Shown: positions 1-8,578, numbered from the stretch's first letter. The stretch is DNA of 46,732 bases from Mycobacterium asiaticum (GCF_001668675.1 NZ_LZKQ01000117.1:1-46732); one strand, 5' to 3'. A program made the numbers and translations. Notes: a model not told the origin generated them from the sequence alone.

Positions 1-60
1 CCCCCCGGTGCCCCACCACCCGGGCCGCCGGCCTCGCTGACGCCGGGAGGTCAACCGTGA
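1..60 (+). CDS. mceC: MceC-type Mce protein, C-terminal end only
   Basis: Frame 1 is open from the first base to a TGA at 58-60 and encodes 19 residues rich in proline and glycine. Proline-rich tails are typical of MceC proteins, and the gene order (followed by mceD, the lipoprotein mceE and mceF) places it as mceC. The stop overlaps the GTG start of the next gene (GTGA at 57-60), the coupling expected inside an mce operon. The rest of the gene lies outside the window. The assignment rests mainly on position, since only the tail is visible. Confidence 0.7.
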   Translation, partial: PPGAPPPGPPASLTPGGQP

Positions 61-1310
61 CAAGGCAACTCAGGCGGCGTCGGTCCCTGCTGGCGACCAT
101 CCTGACCCTGGTGCTGGTGACCGGGGTGATCGTCGCAATGCGCAGTGCCGACGAGACCGCCCGAACCGTCGTGATCGCCTACTTCGAGAACAGCAACGGT
201 GTCTTCGCCGGTGATGATGTCCGCATCCGTGGGGTGCCGGTCGGCAAGATCACCAAGATCGAGCCGCAACCGCTGCGGTCCAAGATCACGTTCTGGTTCG
301 ATCGCAAGCACAAGGTTCCGGCCAACGCCAACGCGGCGATTCTGTCGCCGCAACTCGTCACCGGCCGCGCCATCCAGTTGACCCCGCCGTATTCCGGTGG
401 GCCCACCCTGGCCGACGGGGCGGTGATTCCGCAGGAACGCACGGTGGTTCCGGTGGAGTGGGACGACCTCCGCACCCAACTGCAGCGACTCACCGAACTG
501 CTCAAGCCCACCCAGCCGGGCGGCGTCAGCACCCTGGGTGCCCTGATCAACACCGCCGCCGACAACCTGCGCGGCCAGGGCACCACCATCCGCGACACCA
601 TCGTCAAACTCTCTCAAGCGGTTTCGGCGCTCGCCGACCACAGCAACGACATCTTCACCACCGTGCGGAACCTGTCGACTCTGGTGGGCGCCCTGCACGA
701 CAGCGCCGATCTGCTCGAACAGCTCAACCACAACCTGGCCGCGGTCTCCTCGGTGCTGGCCGACGACCCCACCAAAGTCGCGCAGGCGGCCGAGGACCTC
801 AATGCCGTGGTCGACGACGTGCAGAGCTTCACGGCGGACAACCGCGAGGCGATCGGCACGGCATCGGACAAACTCACGTCCATCACCAGGGTGCTGGTGT
901 CCAGCCTCGACGACCTCAAGCAGACCCTGCACATCAGCCCGACGGTACTGCAGAACTTCAACAACATCTTCGAACCGGCCAACGGCTCACTGACCGGAGC
1001 GCTGGCCGGCGCCAACATGGCCAACCCAATCGCCTTCTTGTGCGGCGCGATTCAAGCCGCCTCGCGGCTGGGCGGCGAGGAAGCGGCGAAGCTCTGCGTG
1101 CAGTACATGGCGCCGATCGTGAAGAACCGTCAGTACAACTTCCCGCCGATCGGTGAGAACCTCTTCGTCGGGGCACAGGCCCGACCCAACGAAGTCACCT
1201 ACAGCGAAAATTGGATGCGGCCGGACTTCGTTCCGCCGGCCACGAACACACCGGTGGACCCCGGGGCAGGCCTGCGTGGCCTGATGATTCCCCCGGGAGC
1301 GGGCTCATGA
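57..1310 (+). CDS. mceD: Mce family protein, MceD position
   Basis: This 417-residue protein is part of a mycobacterial Mce complex, which carries lipids across the cell envelope with YrbE permeases. It has an arginine-rich N-terminus, one membrane anchor (about residues 10-27), then an MCE/MlaD domain (about 35-110, with VFAGDDVRIRGVPVGKI) and a long helical part with many leucines and alanines. The C-terminus carries the usual cysteine-containing Mce tail. The GTG start overlaps the mceC stop and follows GGGAGG. The stop overlaps the mceE start (ATGA). By memory, gene order and neighbours fit the mce3 operon of M. tuberculosis, but the sequence alone does not fix the mce number. Confidence 0.92.
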   Translation: MTRQLRRRRSLLATILTLVLVTGVIVAMRSADETARTVVIAYFENSNGVFAGDDVRIRGVPVGKITKIEPQPLRSKITFWFDRKHKVPANANAAILSPQLVTGRAIQLTPPYSGGPTLADGAVIPQERTVVPVEWDDLRTQLQRLTELLKPTQPGGVSTLGALINTAADNLRGQGTTIRDTIVKLSQAVSALADHSNDIFTTVRNLSTLVGALHDSADLLEQLNHNLAAVSSVLADDPTKVAQAAEDLNAVVDDVQSFTADNREAIGTASDKLTSITRVLVSSLDDLKQTLHISPTVLQNFNNIFEPANGSLTGALAGANMANPIAFLCGAIQAASRLGGEEAAKLCVQYMAPIVKNRQYNFPPIGENLFVGAQARPNEVTYSENWMRPDFVPPATNTPVDPGAGLRGLMIPPGAGS

Positions 1311-2449
1311 ACATCTGCCGCCTGCTGGTGAGCCTGGTGATGATCGTGACGGCGGCGTCCGGCTGCGGCTGGCGGGGGCTGAACTCGCTGCCTCTGCCCG
1401 GTACCGAAGGCAACGGCCCGGGCTCCTTTCTGATCCAGGCACAGATGCCGGACGTCAACAACATTCAGGCCAACTCGCGGGTCCGGGTCGCCGACGTGAC
1501 GGTCGGCCACGTGACCAAGATCGAGCGGCAGGGCTGGCACGCCCTGGTCACCATGCGGCTCAACGGCGACGTGGATCTGCCGGCCAACGCCACCGCCAAG
1601 ATCGGCACCACCAGCCTGCTCGGCTCCTACCACATCGAGCTGGGCGCACCGAAAGGTGAAGCGGCGCAGGGCAGGTTGCGCGACGGATCGGTCATTGCGC
1701 TGGCGCGCGGGGGCGCCTACCCGAGCACCGAACAGACGCTGGCCGCGCTGTCACTGGTGCTCAACGGCGGCGGGCTGGGCCAGTTGCAGGACATCACCGA
1801 AGCATTGAGCACCGCGTTCCGCGGGCGCGAACACGATCTGCGCAGTTTGATCGGCGAGCTGGACAAGTTCGCCGCCTACCTCAACGACCAGTCCGGTGAC
1901 ATCATCGCCGCCACCGACAGCCTCAATCGCCTCGTCGGCAAGTTCGCCGCACAACAACCGGTGCTGGACCGGGCGCTGGCAACCATCCCCGACGCGCTCA
2001 CGGCGCTCGACGGGGAGCGGGACAAACTGGTCGAGGCCGCCGACAAACTCAGCAAATTCGCGGCCCTGACGGTCGACTCGGTCACCAGGACCAAAGCGAA
2101 CCTGGTCAAAGAGCTGACCGAGATCGGGCCGGTGCTCGAGTCGCTGGCCAACGCCGGGCCCAGCCTCACCCGGTCGCTGTCGCTGTTGGGCACCTTTCCC
2201 TTCCCCAACGAGACATTCGAGAACTTCCAGCGCGGCGACTATGCCAACCTCACCGCCATCGTCGACCTCACGCTGAGCCGAATCGACCAGGGCCTGTTCA
2301 CCGGAACACGGTGGGAGTGTCACCTGACTCAGCTCGAACTGCAGTGGGGGCGCACCATCGGCCAGTTCCCCAGTCCCTGCACCGCCGGATACCGTGGTAC
2401 TTCGGGGAACCCGCTGACCACTGCCTACCACTGGGATCAGGGGCCCTAG
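1307..2449 (+). CDS. mceE: Mce family lipoprotein, MceE/LprM-like
   Basis: This 380-residue protein is the lipoprotein subunit of the Mce complex. A signal peptide ends in the lipobox A17-S18-G19-C20, so the mature protein should be acylated on Cys20. The MCE domain follows (about residues 42-120, with NSRVRVADVTVGHV), then the helical region. The ATG at 1307 was chosen because it overlaps the mceD stop (ATGA) and puts the lipobox at the normal distance from the N-terminus; an ATG 96 bases upstream would give an implausible extension. One lipoprotein per operon in the E position is the family rule. Confidence 0.93.
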   Translation: MNICRLLVSLVMIVTAASGCGWRGLNSLPLPGTEGNGPGSFLIQAQMPDVNNIQANSRVRVADVTVGHVTKIERQGWHALVTMRLNGDVDLPANATAKIGTTSLLGSYHIELGAPKGEAAQGRLRDGSVIALARGGAYPSTEQTLAALSLVLNGGGLGQLQDITEALSTAFRGREHDLRSLIGELDKFAAYLNDQSGDIIAATDSLNRLVGKFAAQQPVLDRALATIPDALTALDGERDKLVEAADKLSKFAALTVDSVTRTKANLVKELTEIGPVLESLANAGPSLTRSLSLLGTFPFPNETFENFQRGDYANLTAIVDLTLSRIDQGLFTGTRWECHLTQLELQWGRTIGQFPSPCTAGYRGTSGNPLTTAYHWDQGP

Positions 2450-3895
2450 ATGCTGCATCTACCGCGCCGGGTCTTCATTCAGCTGACCGTGTTCACCGTG
2501 ATCGCGGTCGGCGTGCTTGCGGTGACCTTCCTGCACTTCGTCAAGCTGCCGGCGATGCTGTTCGGGGTCGGGCGCTACACAGTGACGGTGCAGCTGGCCG
2601 AAGCCGGCGGCCTGTACGGCACCGGGAACGTCACCTACCGCGGCTTCGAGGTGGGCCGGGTGGAATCGGTGCGGCTGGCCGACATCGACGCCGGCGCAGG
2701 CACCCGCACCGGAGTCATCGCGGTGCTGTCCCTCAAGTCGGGCATCGACATCCCATCCGACCTGCGGGCCGAGGTCCACAGCCATACCGCGATCGGCGAA
2801 TCGTATCTAGACCTGTTGCCCCGCAACGCCACATCACGGCCATTGCGGGACGGTGACGTGATCACGCTGGCCGACACCTCGGTGCCGCCCGACATCAACG
2901 CCCTACTCAGCGCGGCGAATACGGCCCTCGCGGCGATCCCGCGCGAGAACCTGAAAACCGTCGTCGACGAGTCCTACACCGCGGTGGCCGGGCTCGGACC
3001 GGAGCTATCCCGGCTGGTGCTGGGCTCGTCGAAACTGGCGATCGATGCGCGCCAAAACCTTGACCCCTTGGTGGCGCTGATCGACCGCGCGCCAGCGGTG
3101 CTCGATTCCCAGACACGCAGCTCCGACGAGATCGCCTCATGGGCGGCACATCTGGCCACGGTCACCGCCGAACTGCAGACGCACGACCCGGCCGTGGCGG
3201 CCGTCATCGATCGGGGCGGCCCGGCACTGGGGGAGGTGCGTGAGCTGACTGAGCGCCTGCAGCCCACCCTGCCGATCCTGCTGGCCAACCTGGTCAGCGT
3301 CGGACAGGTCGCGCTGACTTACCAGAATGACATCGAGCAGCTGTTGGTGGTATTCCCGATGGCGATCAGCGCCGAGCAGGCCGGGATCTTGGCCAACCTG
3401 AACACCAAGCAGGCATACCGGGGCCAGTACCTGAGTTTCAACCTCAATCTCAATCTGCCGCCGCCGTGCACGACGGGATTCCTTCCCCCGCAACAACAAC
3501 GCGTCCCTACCTTCGAGGACTACCCGGCGCGCCCGGCCGGCGACCTGTATTGCCGGGTGCCGCAGGACTCGCCGCTCAACGTGCGCGGCGCCCGGAACAT
3601 CCCCTGCGAAACGGTGCCGGGTAAACGCGCGCCGACCGTGAAACTGTGCGAGAGCGATGAACCGTACGTGCCCCTCAACGACGGGTTCAACTGGAAGGGC
3701 GACCCGAATGCGACCCTGTCCGGGCAAGACATCCCCCAGTTGCCGCCCGCACCGCCCATCCCGGCAGCCGAGTACGACCCGGCCACCGGCACCTTCATCG
3801 GGCCCGACGGGCGGCGCTACACCCAATCTGACCTGGCGCAGACAGCGCCGAAAGACAAGACATGGCAGACGATGCTGCTGCCGCCGGGCAGCTGA
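2450..3895 (+). CDS. mceF: Mce family protein, MceF
   Basis: This 481-residue protein is the last Mce subunit of the operon. One N-terminal membrane segment (about residues 9-28) is followed by the MCE domain (about 38-118, with LYGTGNVTYRGFEVGRV) and a helical region. A proline-rich C-terminal tail contains paired cysteines and the phrase GPDGRRYTQSDL, which is common in MceF proteins. The ATG starts directly after the mceE TAG, with no gap. It is followed after 10 bases by the first Mce-associated gene, so all are probably one transcript. Confidence 0.93.
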   Translation: MLHLPRRVFIQLTVFTVIAVGVLAVTFLHFVKLPAMLFGVGRYTVTVQLAEAGGLYGTGNVTYRGFEVGRVESVRLADIDAGAGTRTGVIAVLSLKSGIDIPSDLRAEVHSHTAIGESYLDLLPRNATSRPLRDGDVITLADTSVPPDINALLSAANTALAAIPRENLKTVVDESYTAVAGLGPELSRLVLGSSKLAIDARQNLDPLVALIDRAPAVLDSQTRSSDEIASWAAHLATVTAELQTHDPAVAAVIDRGGPALGEVRELTERLQPTLPILLANLVSVGQVALTYQNDIEQLLVVFPMAISAEQAGILANLNTKQAYRGQYLSFNLNLNLPPPCTTGFLPPQQQRVPTFEDYPARPAGDLYCRVPQDSPLNVRGARNIPCETVPGKRAPTVKLCESDEPYVPLNDGFNWKGDPNATLSGQDIPQLPPAPPIPAAEYDPATGTFIGPDGRRYTQSDLAQTAPKDKTWQTMLLPPGS

Positions 3896-3905
3896 GGGAG
3901 GACCT

Positions 3906-4499
3906 GTGTCGGTGTCAACCGAAACCGAAACCGAAACCGAAACCGAAACCGATGTCGAGGCCGAATCCGAAGTCGAATCGGACCTTGCTGCGGACATCCC
4001 CGCACCCGGGACGGCAGCAAAACAACCCCGTCGGGCCATCGCGTTCGGGCTGGCCGCCGTAACCGCGTTGGCGACACTGTTGTGCTGGTTCGGCTTTCGC
4101 GTCGACCAGAACCAGCAGGAGCTGTCTCAGCGCACTCAGTTCCTGCAGGTTGCGCGGCAGGCCGCGCTGAATCTGACGACCATCGACTGGCGACACGCCG
4201 ACGCCGATGTACGCCGGATACTGGACGGCGCGACCGGAGAGTTCCACAACGACTTCGCCAAGCGGTCACAGCCGTTCATCGAAGTACTGCGGGAAGCCAA
4301 GGCCAGCACGGTCGGCACCATCACGGAGGCGGCGCTGGAATCGCAGACCGCGGATACCGCGCAGGCGCTCGTCGTCGTCTCCGTGCAGACCTCCAATGCC
4401 GGTACACCAGAACCGGTTCCGCGAGTGTGGCGAATGCGGATCACGGTCCAACGGAGCGGCGCCGGGGTCAAGGTCGCCAACGTCGGGTTCGTGGCATGA
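3906..4499 (+). CDS. Mce-associated membrane protein with acidic Glu-Thr repeat tail
   Basis: This 197-residue protein is a Mas (Mce-associated) protein, a family thought to stabilise the Mce complex at the membrane. The cytosolic N-terminus (about 1-43) is very acidic and begins with a Glu-Thr dipeptide repeat encoded by a perfect hexanucleotide tandem repeat. One membrane segment follows (about 44-64), then an exported domain of the VirB8/NTF2-like type. The GTG start at 3906 is preceded by GGGAGG at a good distance and starts just after mceF. The stop overlaps the next gene (ATGA). By memory its size is close to Rv1972 next to mce3. Confidence 0.85.
   Translation: MSVSTETETETETETDVEAESEVESDLAADIPAPGTAAKQPRRAIAFGLAAVTALATLLCWFGFRVDQNQQELSQRTQFLQVARQAALNLTTIDWRHADADVRRILDGATGEFHNDFAKRSQPFIEVLREAKASTVGTITEAALESQTADTAQALVVVSVQTSNAGTPEPVPRVWRMRITVQRSGAGVKVANVGFVA
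3918..3953 (+). repeat. Hexanucleotide tandem repeat GAAACC
   Basis: The sequence reads acc, then five exact copies of gaaacc, then gat. It encodes alternating Thr-Glu at the start of the Mce-associated protein. A change in copy number keeps the frame and would only lengthen or shorten the acidic tail. Confidence 0.9.
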
Positions 4500-5017
4500 T
4501 TGCCGGCGCGCTAAAAGCTATGCGACCAAACGGCATTCGCTGGCCGAAGGTGATCGGCTACGCGCTGCTGCCCGTCCTGGCCCTGTCCCTGACGGGCGCC
4601 ACGGCCGCGCTGAAGTGGCGGGACGGCTCCGAGCGCGACGCCGCAGTTGCCCGCGTCGAGTCGGTTCAGGCCGCCACGCAGGCGACCATCGCCCTGCTGT
4701 CGTACCGGCCCGACACCGTCCAGCGGGATCTCGAGGCCGCGCGGGGCCGGTTGACCGGGGCGTTCCTCAACGCCTACACCCAGTTGACCCACGACGTGGT
4801 GATCCCGGGCGCACAGCAGAAGCAGATCTCGGCGGTTGCCACCGTGCCGGCCGCCGGGGCGGTTTCAACTTCGGCGAGTCACGCCGTTGTGCTGTTGTTC
4901 GTCAACCAGACCATCGTGGTCGGCCAGGACCCTCCGACCAGCACCGCATCCAACGTGCGGGTCACCCTGGACCGCATCGACGGACGCTGGCTCATCTCAC
5001 AATTCGACCCGATTTGA
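4496..5017 (+). CDS. Mce-associated membrane protein
   Basis: This is a second Mas-type protein, 173 residues. It has a short basic N-terminus, one membrane segment (about 18-40, with GYALLPVLALSLTGATAAL), then a VirB8/NTF2-like exported domain with helices followed by beta strands ending in DGRWLISQFDPI, a typical end of this family. The ATG overlaps the previous stop (ATGA). Two mas genes directly after mceF are usual in mce loci, and their products probably join the Mce complex. Confidence 0.85.
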   Translation: MIAGALKAMRPNGIRWPKVIGYALLPVLALSLTGATAALKWRDGSERDAAVARVESVQAATQATIALLSYRPDTVQRDLEAARGRLTGAFLNAYTQLTHDVVIPGAQQKQISAVATVPAAGAVSTSASHAVVLLFVNQTIVVGQDPPTSTASNVRVTLDRIDGRWLISQFDPI

Positions 5018-5026
5018 GCCGTACCG

Positions 5027-5377
5027 ATGCCACGCCGACGCCACCGAACCGGAAAGCCCATAGGCGCCGGGATTGTGGCCGGCGCACTGCTTTTCGGGGC
5101 AGCAGCGCCCGGCGCGCACGCCGATACGGTCGCCTATCTGGTCAATGTGACCGTGCGACCCGGGTACAACTTCGCCAGTGCCGACGCAGCGTTGAGTTAC
5201 GGACATGCCCTGTGTGACAAGGTAGCTCAGGGCCGCAGGTATGCCCAAGTCCTCGGTGACATCGAGTCCGACTTCGCGACCGCGGATGAGTATCAGGCCT
5301 CGTATCTGCTCAGTCAGGCGGTCAACGAACTCTGCCCGGCATTGATCTGGCAGCTGCGCAAGTCAGCGGCCAGCTAG
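5027..5377 (+). CDS. DUF732 family secreted protein
   Basis: This 116-residue protein has an N-terminal signal peptide (basic RRRHR, hydrophobic stretch, probable cleavage after AHA near residue 32) and a small helical domain. The domain has the DUF732 pattern: a cysteine after GHALCDKVAQG and a second in ELCPAL, probably forming a disulfide. DUF732 proteins are common, poorly understood exported proteins of mycobacteria. It lies 9 bases after the second mas gene and is probably co-transcribed. No function can be read from the sequence. Confidence 0.85.
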   Translation: MPRRRHRTGKPIGAGIVAGALLFGAAAPGAHADTVAYLVNVTVRPGYNFASADAALSYGHALCDKVAQGRRYAQVLGDIESDFATADEYQASYLLSQAVNELCPALIWQLRKSAAS

Positions 5378-5386
5378 GGAGATACC

Positions 5387-6040
5387 ATGCGATGCTTGCT
5401 GTTTGGCCTACCCACCACGCTGACCGTGGGCGCAGTGATGGGATTACCCGCTGCACACGCCGACAACAAACGGCTCAACGACAGCGTTGTGGCCAACATC
5501 TACACCGTGCAGCACCAGGCCGGCTGCACCAACGACGTCAGGATCAGCCCGCCGCTGCAACTGGCCGCCCAATGGCACGCCGCCGACCTGCTGAGCCACC
5601 GCGACCTCGGCGGCGACAACGGGTCCGACGGATCCATGCCGCAAGACCGGGCGGCGGCCGCCGGTTTCCGCGGCCGGGTGGCCGAAACGGTGGCAATCAA
5701 TCCCGCCGTGGCCATCAGCGGCGTCGAAATCCTCAACCAGTGGTATTACCAGCCCGCGTATTTCGCGATCATGTCGAACTGCGACAACAGCCAGGTCGGG
5801 GTGTGGTCGGAGAACAGCCCGGACCGCACGGTGGTGGTGGCCGTCTACGGACAGCCGGACGGCGCCGCCCCAGCGCCGCCGAGCACCACGAAGCCGCCCG
5901 CCGTGGTGGCCATGCCGGAGAACGTTCCGCTCGACCCCAGCCCCGACTACGACGCAACGGACGAGGTCGAGTACGCCATCAGTTGGTTCCCGTGGATCCT
6001 GCGGGGCGGATACCCACCACCGGCGATGCCGCCGCAGTGA
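5387..6040 (+). CDS. CAP-domain secreted protein
   Basis: This 217-residue protein has a signal peptide (probable cleavage after AHA near residue 25) and a CAP (SCP/PR-1) domain. Visible CAP signs are the N-terminal helix ending with a cysteine, the WHAADLLSHRDLGGDNGSDGS stretch with histidines in the CAP site region, and RVAETVAIN. A proline-rich linker and a C-terminal hydrophobic tail (ISWFPWILRGGYPPP) follow. AGGGAG lies 8 bases before the ATG. By memory its size and position match Rv1975 at the end of the mce3 region. The role of CAP proteins here is unknown; lipid binding is one possibility. Confidence 0.8.
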   Translation: MRCLLFGLPTTLTVGAVMGLPAAHADNKRLNDSVVANIYTVQHQAGCTNDVRISPPLQLAAQWHAADLLSHRDLGGDNGSDGSMPQDRAAAAGFRGRVAETVAINPAVAISGVEILNQWYYQPAYFAIMSNCDNSQVGVWSENSPDRTVVVAVYGQPDGAAPAPPSTTKPPAVVAMPENVPLDPSPDYDATDEVEYAISWFPWILRGGYPPPAMPPQ

Positions 6041-6048
6041 TGCAGGGC

Positions 6049-7011
6049 CTACCCGTCGCCGCCGGCCAACCGCTCGGCGGTGGCAGCCAGTATTTGCCGG
6101 CAACCGGCCCACATGCGCGCGATGATGTCGGCGGCCGGCGGCAGGTCCTCGATGCGGCCGGCCACCTGACCGGTGTTGGCGACGCTGGCATCCATGTCAC
6201 CATCGAAGTACAGCCGCTGCACCCGCTGCAAAGCGGCACCGCCCTCTTCGAAAGAGGCTGAGGCATCCAGCTTTTCGGCAGCACGGGTGCGGATGACCCG
6301 CATCATCCGCCGGCCGTCCAGGGGCAGCAGCACGGTGGACGTCTCGTCCGCCCGCACCACCGCCTGCTTGAGGTTGCCGTGCACGGGGGAGTCCGCGGAT
6401 GCCAACAGGCGAGTACCCATCTGGACGCCGTCCGCACCGAGCACGAACGCGGCGGCCATGGACCGGGCGTCGCAGATACCGCCCGCCGCGACAATCGGCA
6501 CGTCGACATGAGCCGCCACCAACGGCAGCAGCACCATGGTCGAGGCCCCGAACCGGTTTTTGAACCCGCCCCCTTCAACACCTTCGACCACCAGGCCGTC
6601 CACGCCGGCGTCGACGGCCTTCCTGGCGGCGGAGAGGGTGCCCACCACGTGGAACACGGTGATGCCGGCGTCGTGCAGCCGCGCGGTGAACAGTCTCGGG
6701 TCGCCGGCCGAAGTGGTGACGAAACGAATGTCGTTGGCTACCAACAGGTCCACCACGGCCGGGTCCCGGTTGAACAGCAGCGCGATGTTCGCCCCGACCG
6801 GCCGGTCGGTGAGCTCGTGCACCCGTTGCACGTCGGCGCGGCCCTGCTCGGACGTGGTCTCGATGATGCCCAACGCACCCGCATTGGATACCGCCGCGGC
6901 GAGTTGGGCGCCGGCGATATAGGTCATCGGTGCCTGGATGATCGGGATTTCGACCCGCGCCAGCGCGCAGAGCCGGTTGGTCCCGGGGGTCGGGGGCCGG
7001 TCAATCGCCAT
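6049..7011 (-). CDS. Nitronate monooxygenase-like FMN enzyme
   Basis: This 320-residue TIM-barrel protein is of the nitronate monooxygenase (2-nitropropane dioxygenase) family, which uses FMN to oxidise nitronates. Visible family signs are the N-terminal IPIIQAPMTYIAGAQLAAAVSN stretch, VDGLVVEGVEGGGF for phosphate contact, PIVAAGGICDARSMAAAFVLGADGVQMGTRLL near the C-terminal half, and FMN-binding glycines. The start overlaps the stop of the upstream NYN gene by 11 bases, so they are coupled. The natural substrate is not clear; many mycobacterial relatives are annotated only by family. Confidence 0.88.
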   Translation of the reverse strand: MAIDRPPTPGTNRLCALARVEIPIIQAPMTYIAGAQLAAAVSNAGALGIIETTSEQGRADVQRVHELTDRPVGANIALLFNRDPAVVDLLVANDIRFVTTSAGDPRLFTARLHDAGITVFHVVGTLSAARKAVDAGVDGLVVEGVEGGGFKNRFGASTMVLLPLVAAHVDVPIVAAGGICDARSMAAAFVLGADGVQMGTRLLASADSPVHGNLKQAVVRADETSTVLLPLDGRRMMRVIRTRAAEKLDASASFEEGGAALQRVQRLYFDGDMDASVANTGQVAGRIEDLPPAADIIARMWAGCRQILAATAERLAGGDG

Positions 7012-7411
7012 GCCGGCCTCCGGGTTTGGGGTTGCGTGGATCGACGAGGTCGCGAAAGCCTTCGGCGCGGTGCACGGCGGCGCCGAGGCTGCGGACCCGC
7101 TCGGTCAACACCCGATCCGAGGTCACCACCCGGATTTCGCCCGGCGCGGGGTCGTCCCGCACCATCCGGACGATCTCGTCATCGGCAGAGTTGGCGGCCG
7201 CCCGCGGCGCATACGCCACCTGGATCACCGATGAGCGCAGGGGAGTCGCGAGTGGCCGCTCGAACACCACCGTGACCCGCTCCGCCTCACCGCCGGAAGC
7301 CGCCCACGCGTCAAGACGTTCCACCAGCGTCGCCATCGCGCGCCGGCGGTCCTTCCACCAGCCGTCCGGGCGGCTGCCGATCACGTTCATGCCGTCGACG
7401 ATCCAGCGCAC
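7001..7411 (-). CDS. NYN-domain (YacP/PIN-like) putative RNase
   Basis: This 136-residue protein is a compact NYN domain, the PIN-like nuclease fold. Acidic residues expected at the active site are visible: Asp in IVDGMNVIG near the N-terminus, the pair in NSADDEIVRMV, and Asp in VVTSDRVLTERV. It starts with GTG and ends inside the start of the nitronate monooxygenase gene. The upstream gene ends 6 bases before its start, so the three form a probable operon. RNA cleavage is inferred from the family; no target is known. Confidence 0.82.
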   Translation of the reverse strand: MRWIVDGMNVIGSRPDGWWKDRRRAMATLVERLDAWAASGGEAERVTVVFERPLATPLRSSVIQVAYAPRAAANSADDEIVRMVRDDPAPGEIRVVTSDRVLTERVRSLGAAVHRAEGFRDLVDPRNPKPGGRHGD

Positions 7412-7417
7412 GACCGT

Positions 7418-7678
7418 TCAGAACCACCGGCGCCTGCGGGACCGCTGCGCGTGCCGCTGCACGGCGGCCTCCTCCAGCACCCCGAGCGCGTTGATGACCT
7501 CGAGCTGGGACAGGATGAGCAACCCGTTGAGCTGCTTGAGTCGTTCGGGGTTGTTCTGGATCGCTTCCTGGTCGTCGACATAGATCTGCAGGAAGTCGCG
7601 CAGCGCCTTGCTGCCGGTCATCCGCTCGGGGACCTTCATCTGCCGCAGGATCGAGGCCATGTCGGGCTCATCGGTCAC
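7418..7678 (-). CDS. Small helical protein of unknown function
   Basis: This 86-residue protein is not one I recognise. It is predicted to be almost all helix, with a mixed-charge middle (LQIYVDDQEAIQNNPERLKQLNGLL) and a very basic end (RSRRRRWF), perhaps for nucleic-acid contact. The GTG start has GGAG seven bases upstream. It is the first gene of the three-gene minus-strand unit with the NYN protein, so a shared role in RNA handling is possible but not shown. Confidence 0.6.
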   Translation of the reverse strand: MTDEPDMASILRQMKVPERMTGSKALRDFLQIYVDDQEAIQNNPERLKQLNGLLILSQLEVINALGVLEEAAVQRHAQRSRRRRWF

Positions 7679-7768
7679 AGAACCGCTCCTTCACGATCGA
7701 GTGTCAGCGTTAGCGTAGGAGACCGCGCCCGCGCGGGCCGCGATCTGGGGCGGACACCCGAGGGTCGA

Positions 7769-8437
7769 TCAGAGCAGACGCCCGAGGTATTGGCGGTCCT
7801 GCAGGTCCTCGCGATCCTGGCGATCTTCGCGCGAACTGTCGTCCGACTCATCGGGCGCGGTGGCCGACGCCAGACTCGGTTTCGAGGCACCGCCGGCCGA
7901 CGAACCGGCTCCCATCCCGCTGCCCAGCGGGGCCGCGCCGCTCGTCGCCGCCGACCCGGCGTTCGCGGCGGCGGAGGTGACCGAGGATGTCGACGCTTCG
8001 GCGGCTCCGGCGACCAGAGGATTGCTTGCCGCCGCGGCGAGTTCGCTCTGTAATGCGGCCGCACCGAGTCCGGCGCCACCGCTGGACGCCGACGCCGACG
8101 CCGAGCCAAGCCGGGACATCGGGTTCGCACTGAACAACAGGGCGCCGGCGGCGTTGTCATCGGATTCGCCGTACATCCGGGCAATGTCGGTCAACGCACT
8201 CCCGGTGCGCATCAGCTCCTCTTGGGCGGCCGTGTTCGACGCCAGCATGGTCGCGGCCTCTTGCGCGAACGCCAGCACTGCCTGGGCAGAGACCTCTTCG
8301 CCACCAGCCGGGACAAGCCCGCTCAACACCGACATCGCCGCCGTCGAGCCGGCGCTGATGCCCTGGCTACCGATGTCGACCAGCTGCGAGCCGATGTCGC
8401 CCGCCGCTGGGTTGTGGGACATGGAGTCCATTGCCAT
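7769..8437 (-). CDS. PE35-like PE family protein with long Ala/Gly/Ser tail
   Basis: This 222-residue protein begins with a PE domain close in sequence to PE35 of ESX-1 (MSHNPAAGDIGSQLVDIGSQ, GLVPAGGEEVSAQAVLAFAQEA). PE35 itself is about 99 residues and lacks this tail. The tail (about 100-222) is rich in Ala, Ser and Gly and ends in an acidic-basic segment with DRQDREDLQDRQ. I chose the ATG at 8437 because AGGAG lies 10 bases upstream. A YxxxD/E-type secretion motif is visible at the end of the domain (YGESD). No partner PPE or esx gene is nearby. Confidence 0.8.
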   Translation of the reverse strand: MAMDSMSHNPAAGDIGSQLVDIGSQGISAGSTAAMSVLSGLVPAGGEEVSAQAVLAFAQEAATMLASNTAAQEELMRTGSALTDIARMYGESDDNAAGALLFSANPMSRLGSASASASSGGAGLGAAALQSELAAAASNPLVAGAAEASTSSVTSAAANAGSAATSGAAPLGSGMGAGSSAGGASKPSLASATAPDESDDSSREDRQDREDLQDRQYLGRLL

Positions 8438-8512
8438 CTGCGTCTTGCTCCTTGTATGTGACCGCACCTTCTGCCGGAACCTCCGTTCCGACCGGCGCTG
8501 GACAACACATCA

Positions 8513-8518
8513 ATTCTA
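8513..8518 (-). promoter_or_regulatory. Candidate -10 box for the long PE35-like gene
   Basis: Read on the minus strand this is TAGAAT, a good TANNNT -10. It would give a leader of about 65 bases before the start at 8437. No clear -35 was seen, which would fit a promoter that needs an activator. Confidence 0.35.
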
Positions 8519-8556
8519 AGGTCTGTTGCGCGTGCCAGATGCACCTTTTCCCTCGC

Positions 8557-8578
8557 ATGAGCACAATGCGCAAAACTA
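8557..8578 (+). promoter_or_regulatory. Shared 22-bp box, copy 1, between the divergent PE35-like genes
   Basis: The box reads ATGAGCA, one base (C), then AATGCGCAAAACTA. It matches 21 of 22 bases of the site at 11456-11477 in front of the sensor kinase and epimerase genes. It lies between two divergent PE35-like genes, about 40 bases upstream of a possible minus-strand -10 and about 22 bases before a possible plus-strand -10 (TATCGC region, 8599-8606). I infer an operator, perhaps for the nearby response regulator. Confidence 0.55.

Noticed and set aside
458..1156. Plus-strand frame of 232 codons inside mceD
   Set aside because: It is rich in Arg, Gln, His and Pro as is usual for out-of-frame GC-rich DNA, and it lies wholly inside a clear Mce gene.
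7755..7775. GAGCAGACG sequence near the end of the long PE35-like gene
   Set aside because: It shares nine bases with the palindrome at 18411 but has no inverted partner nearby.
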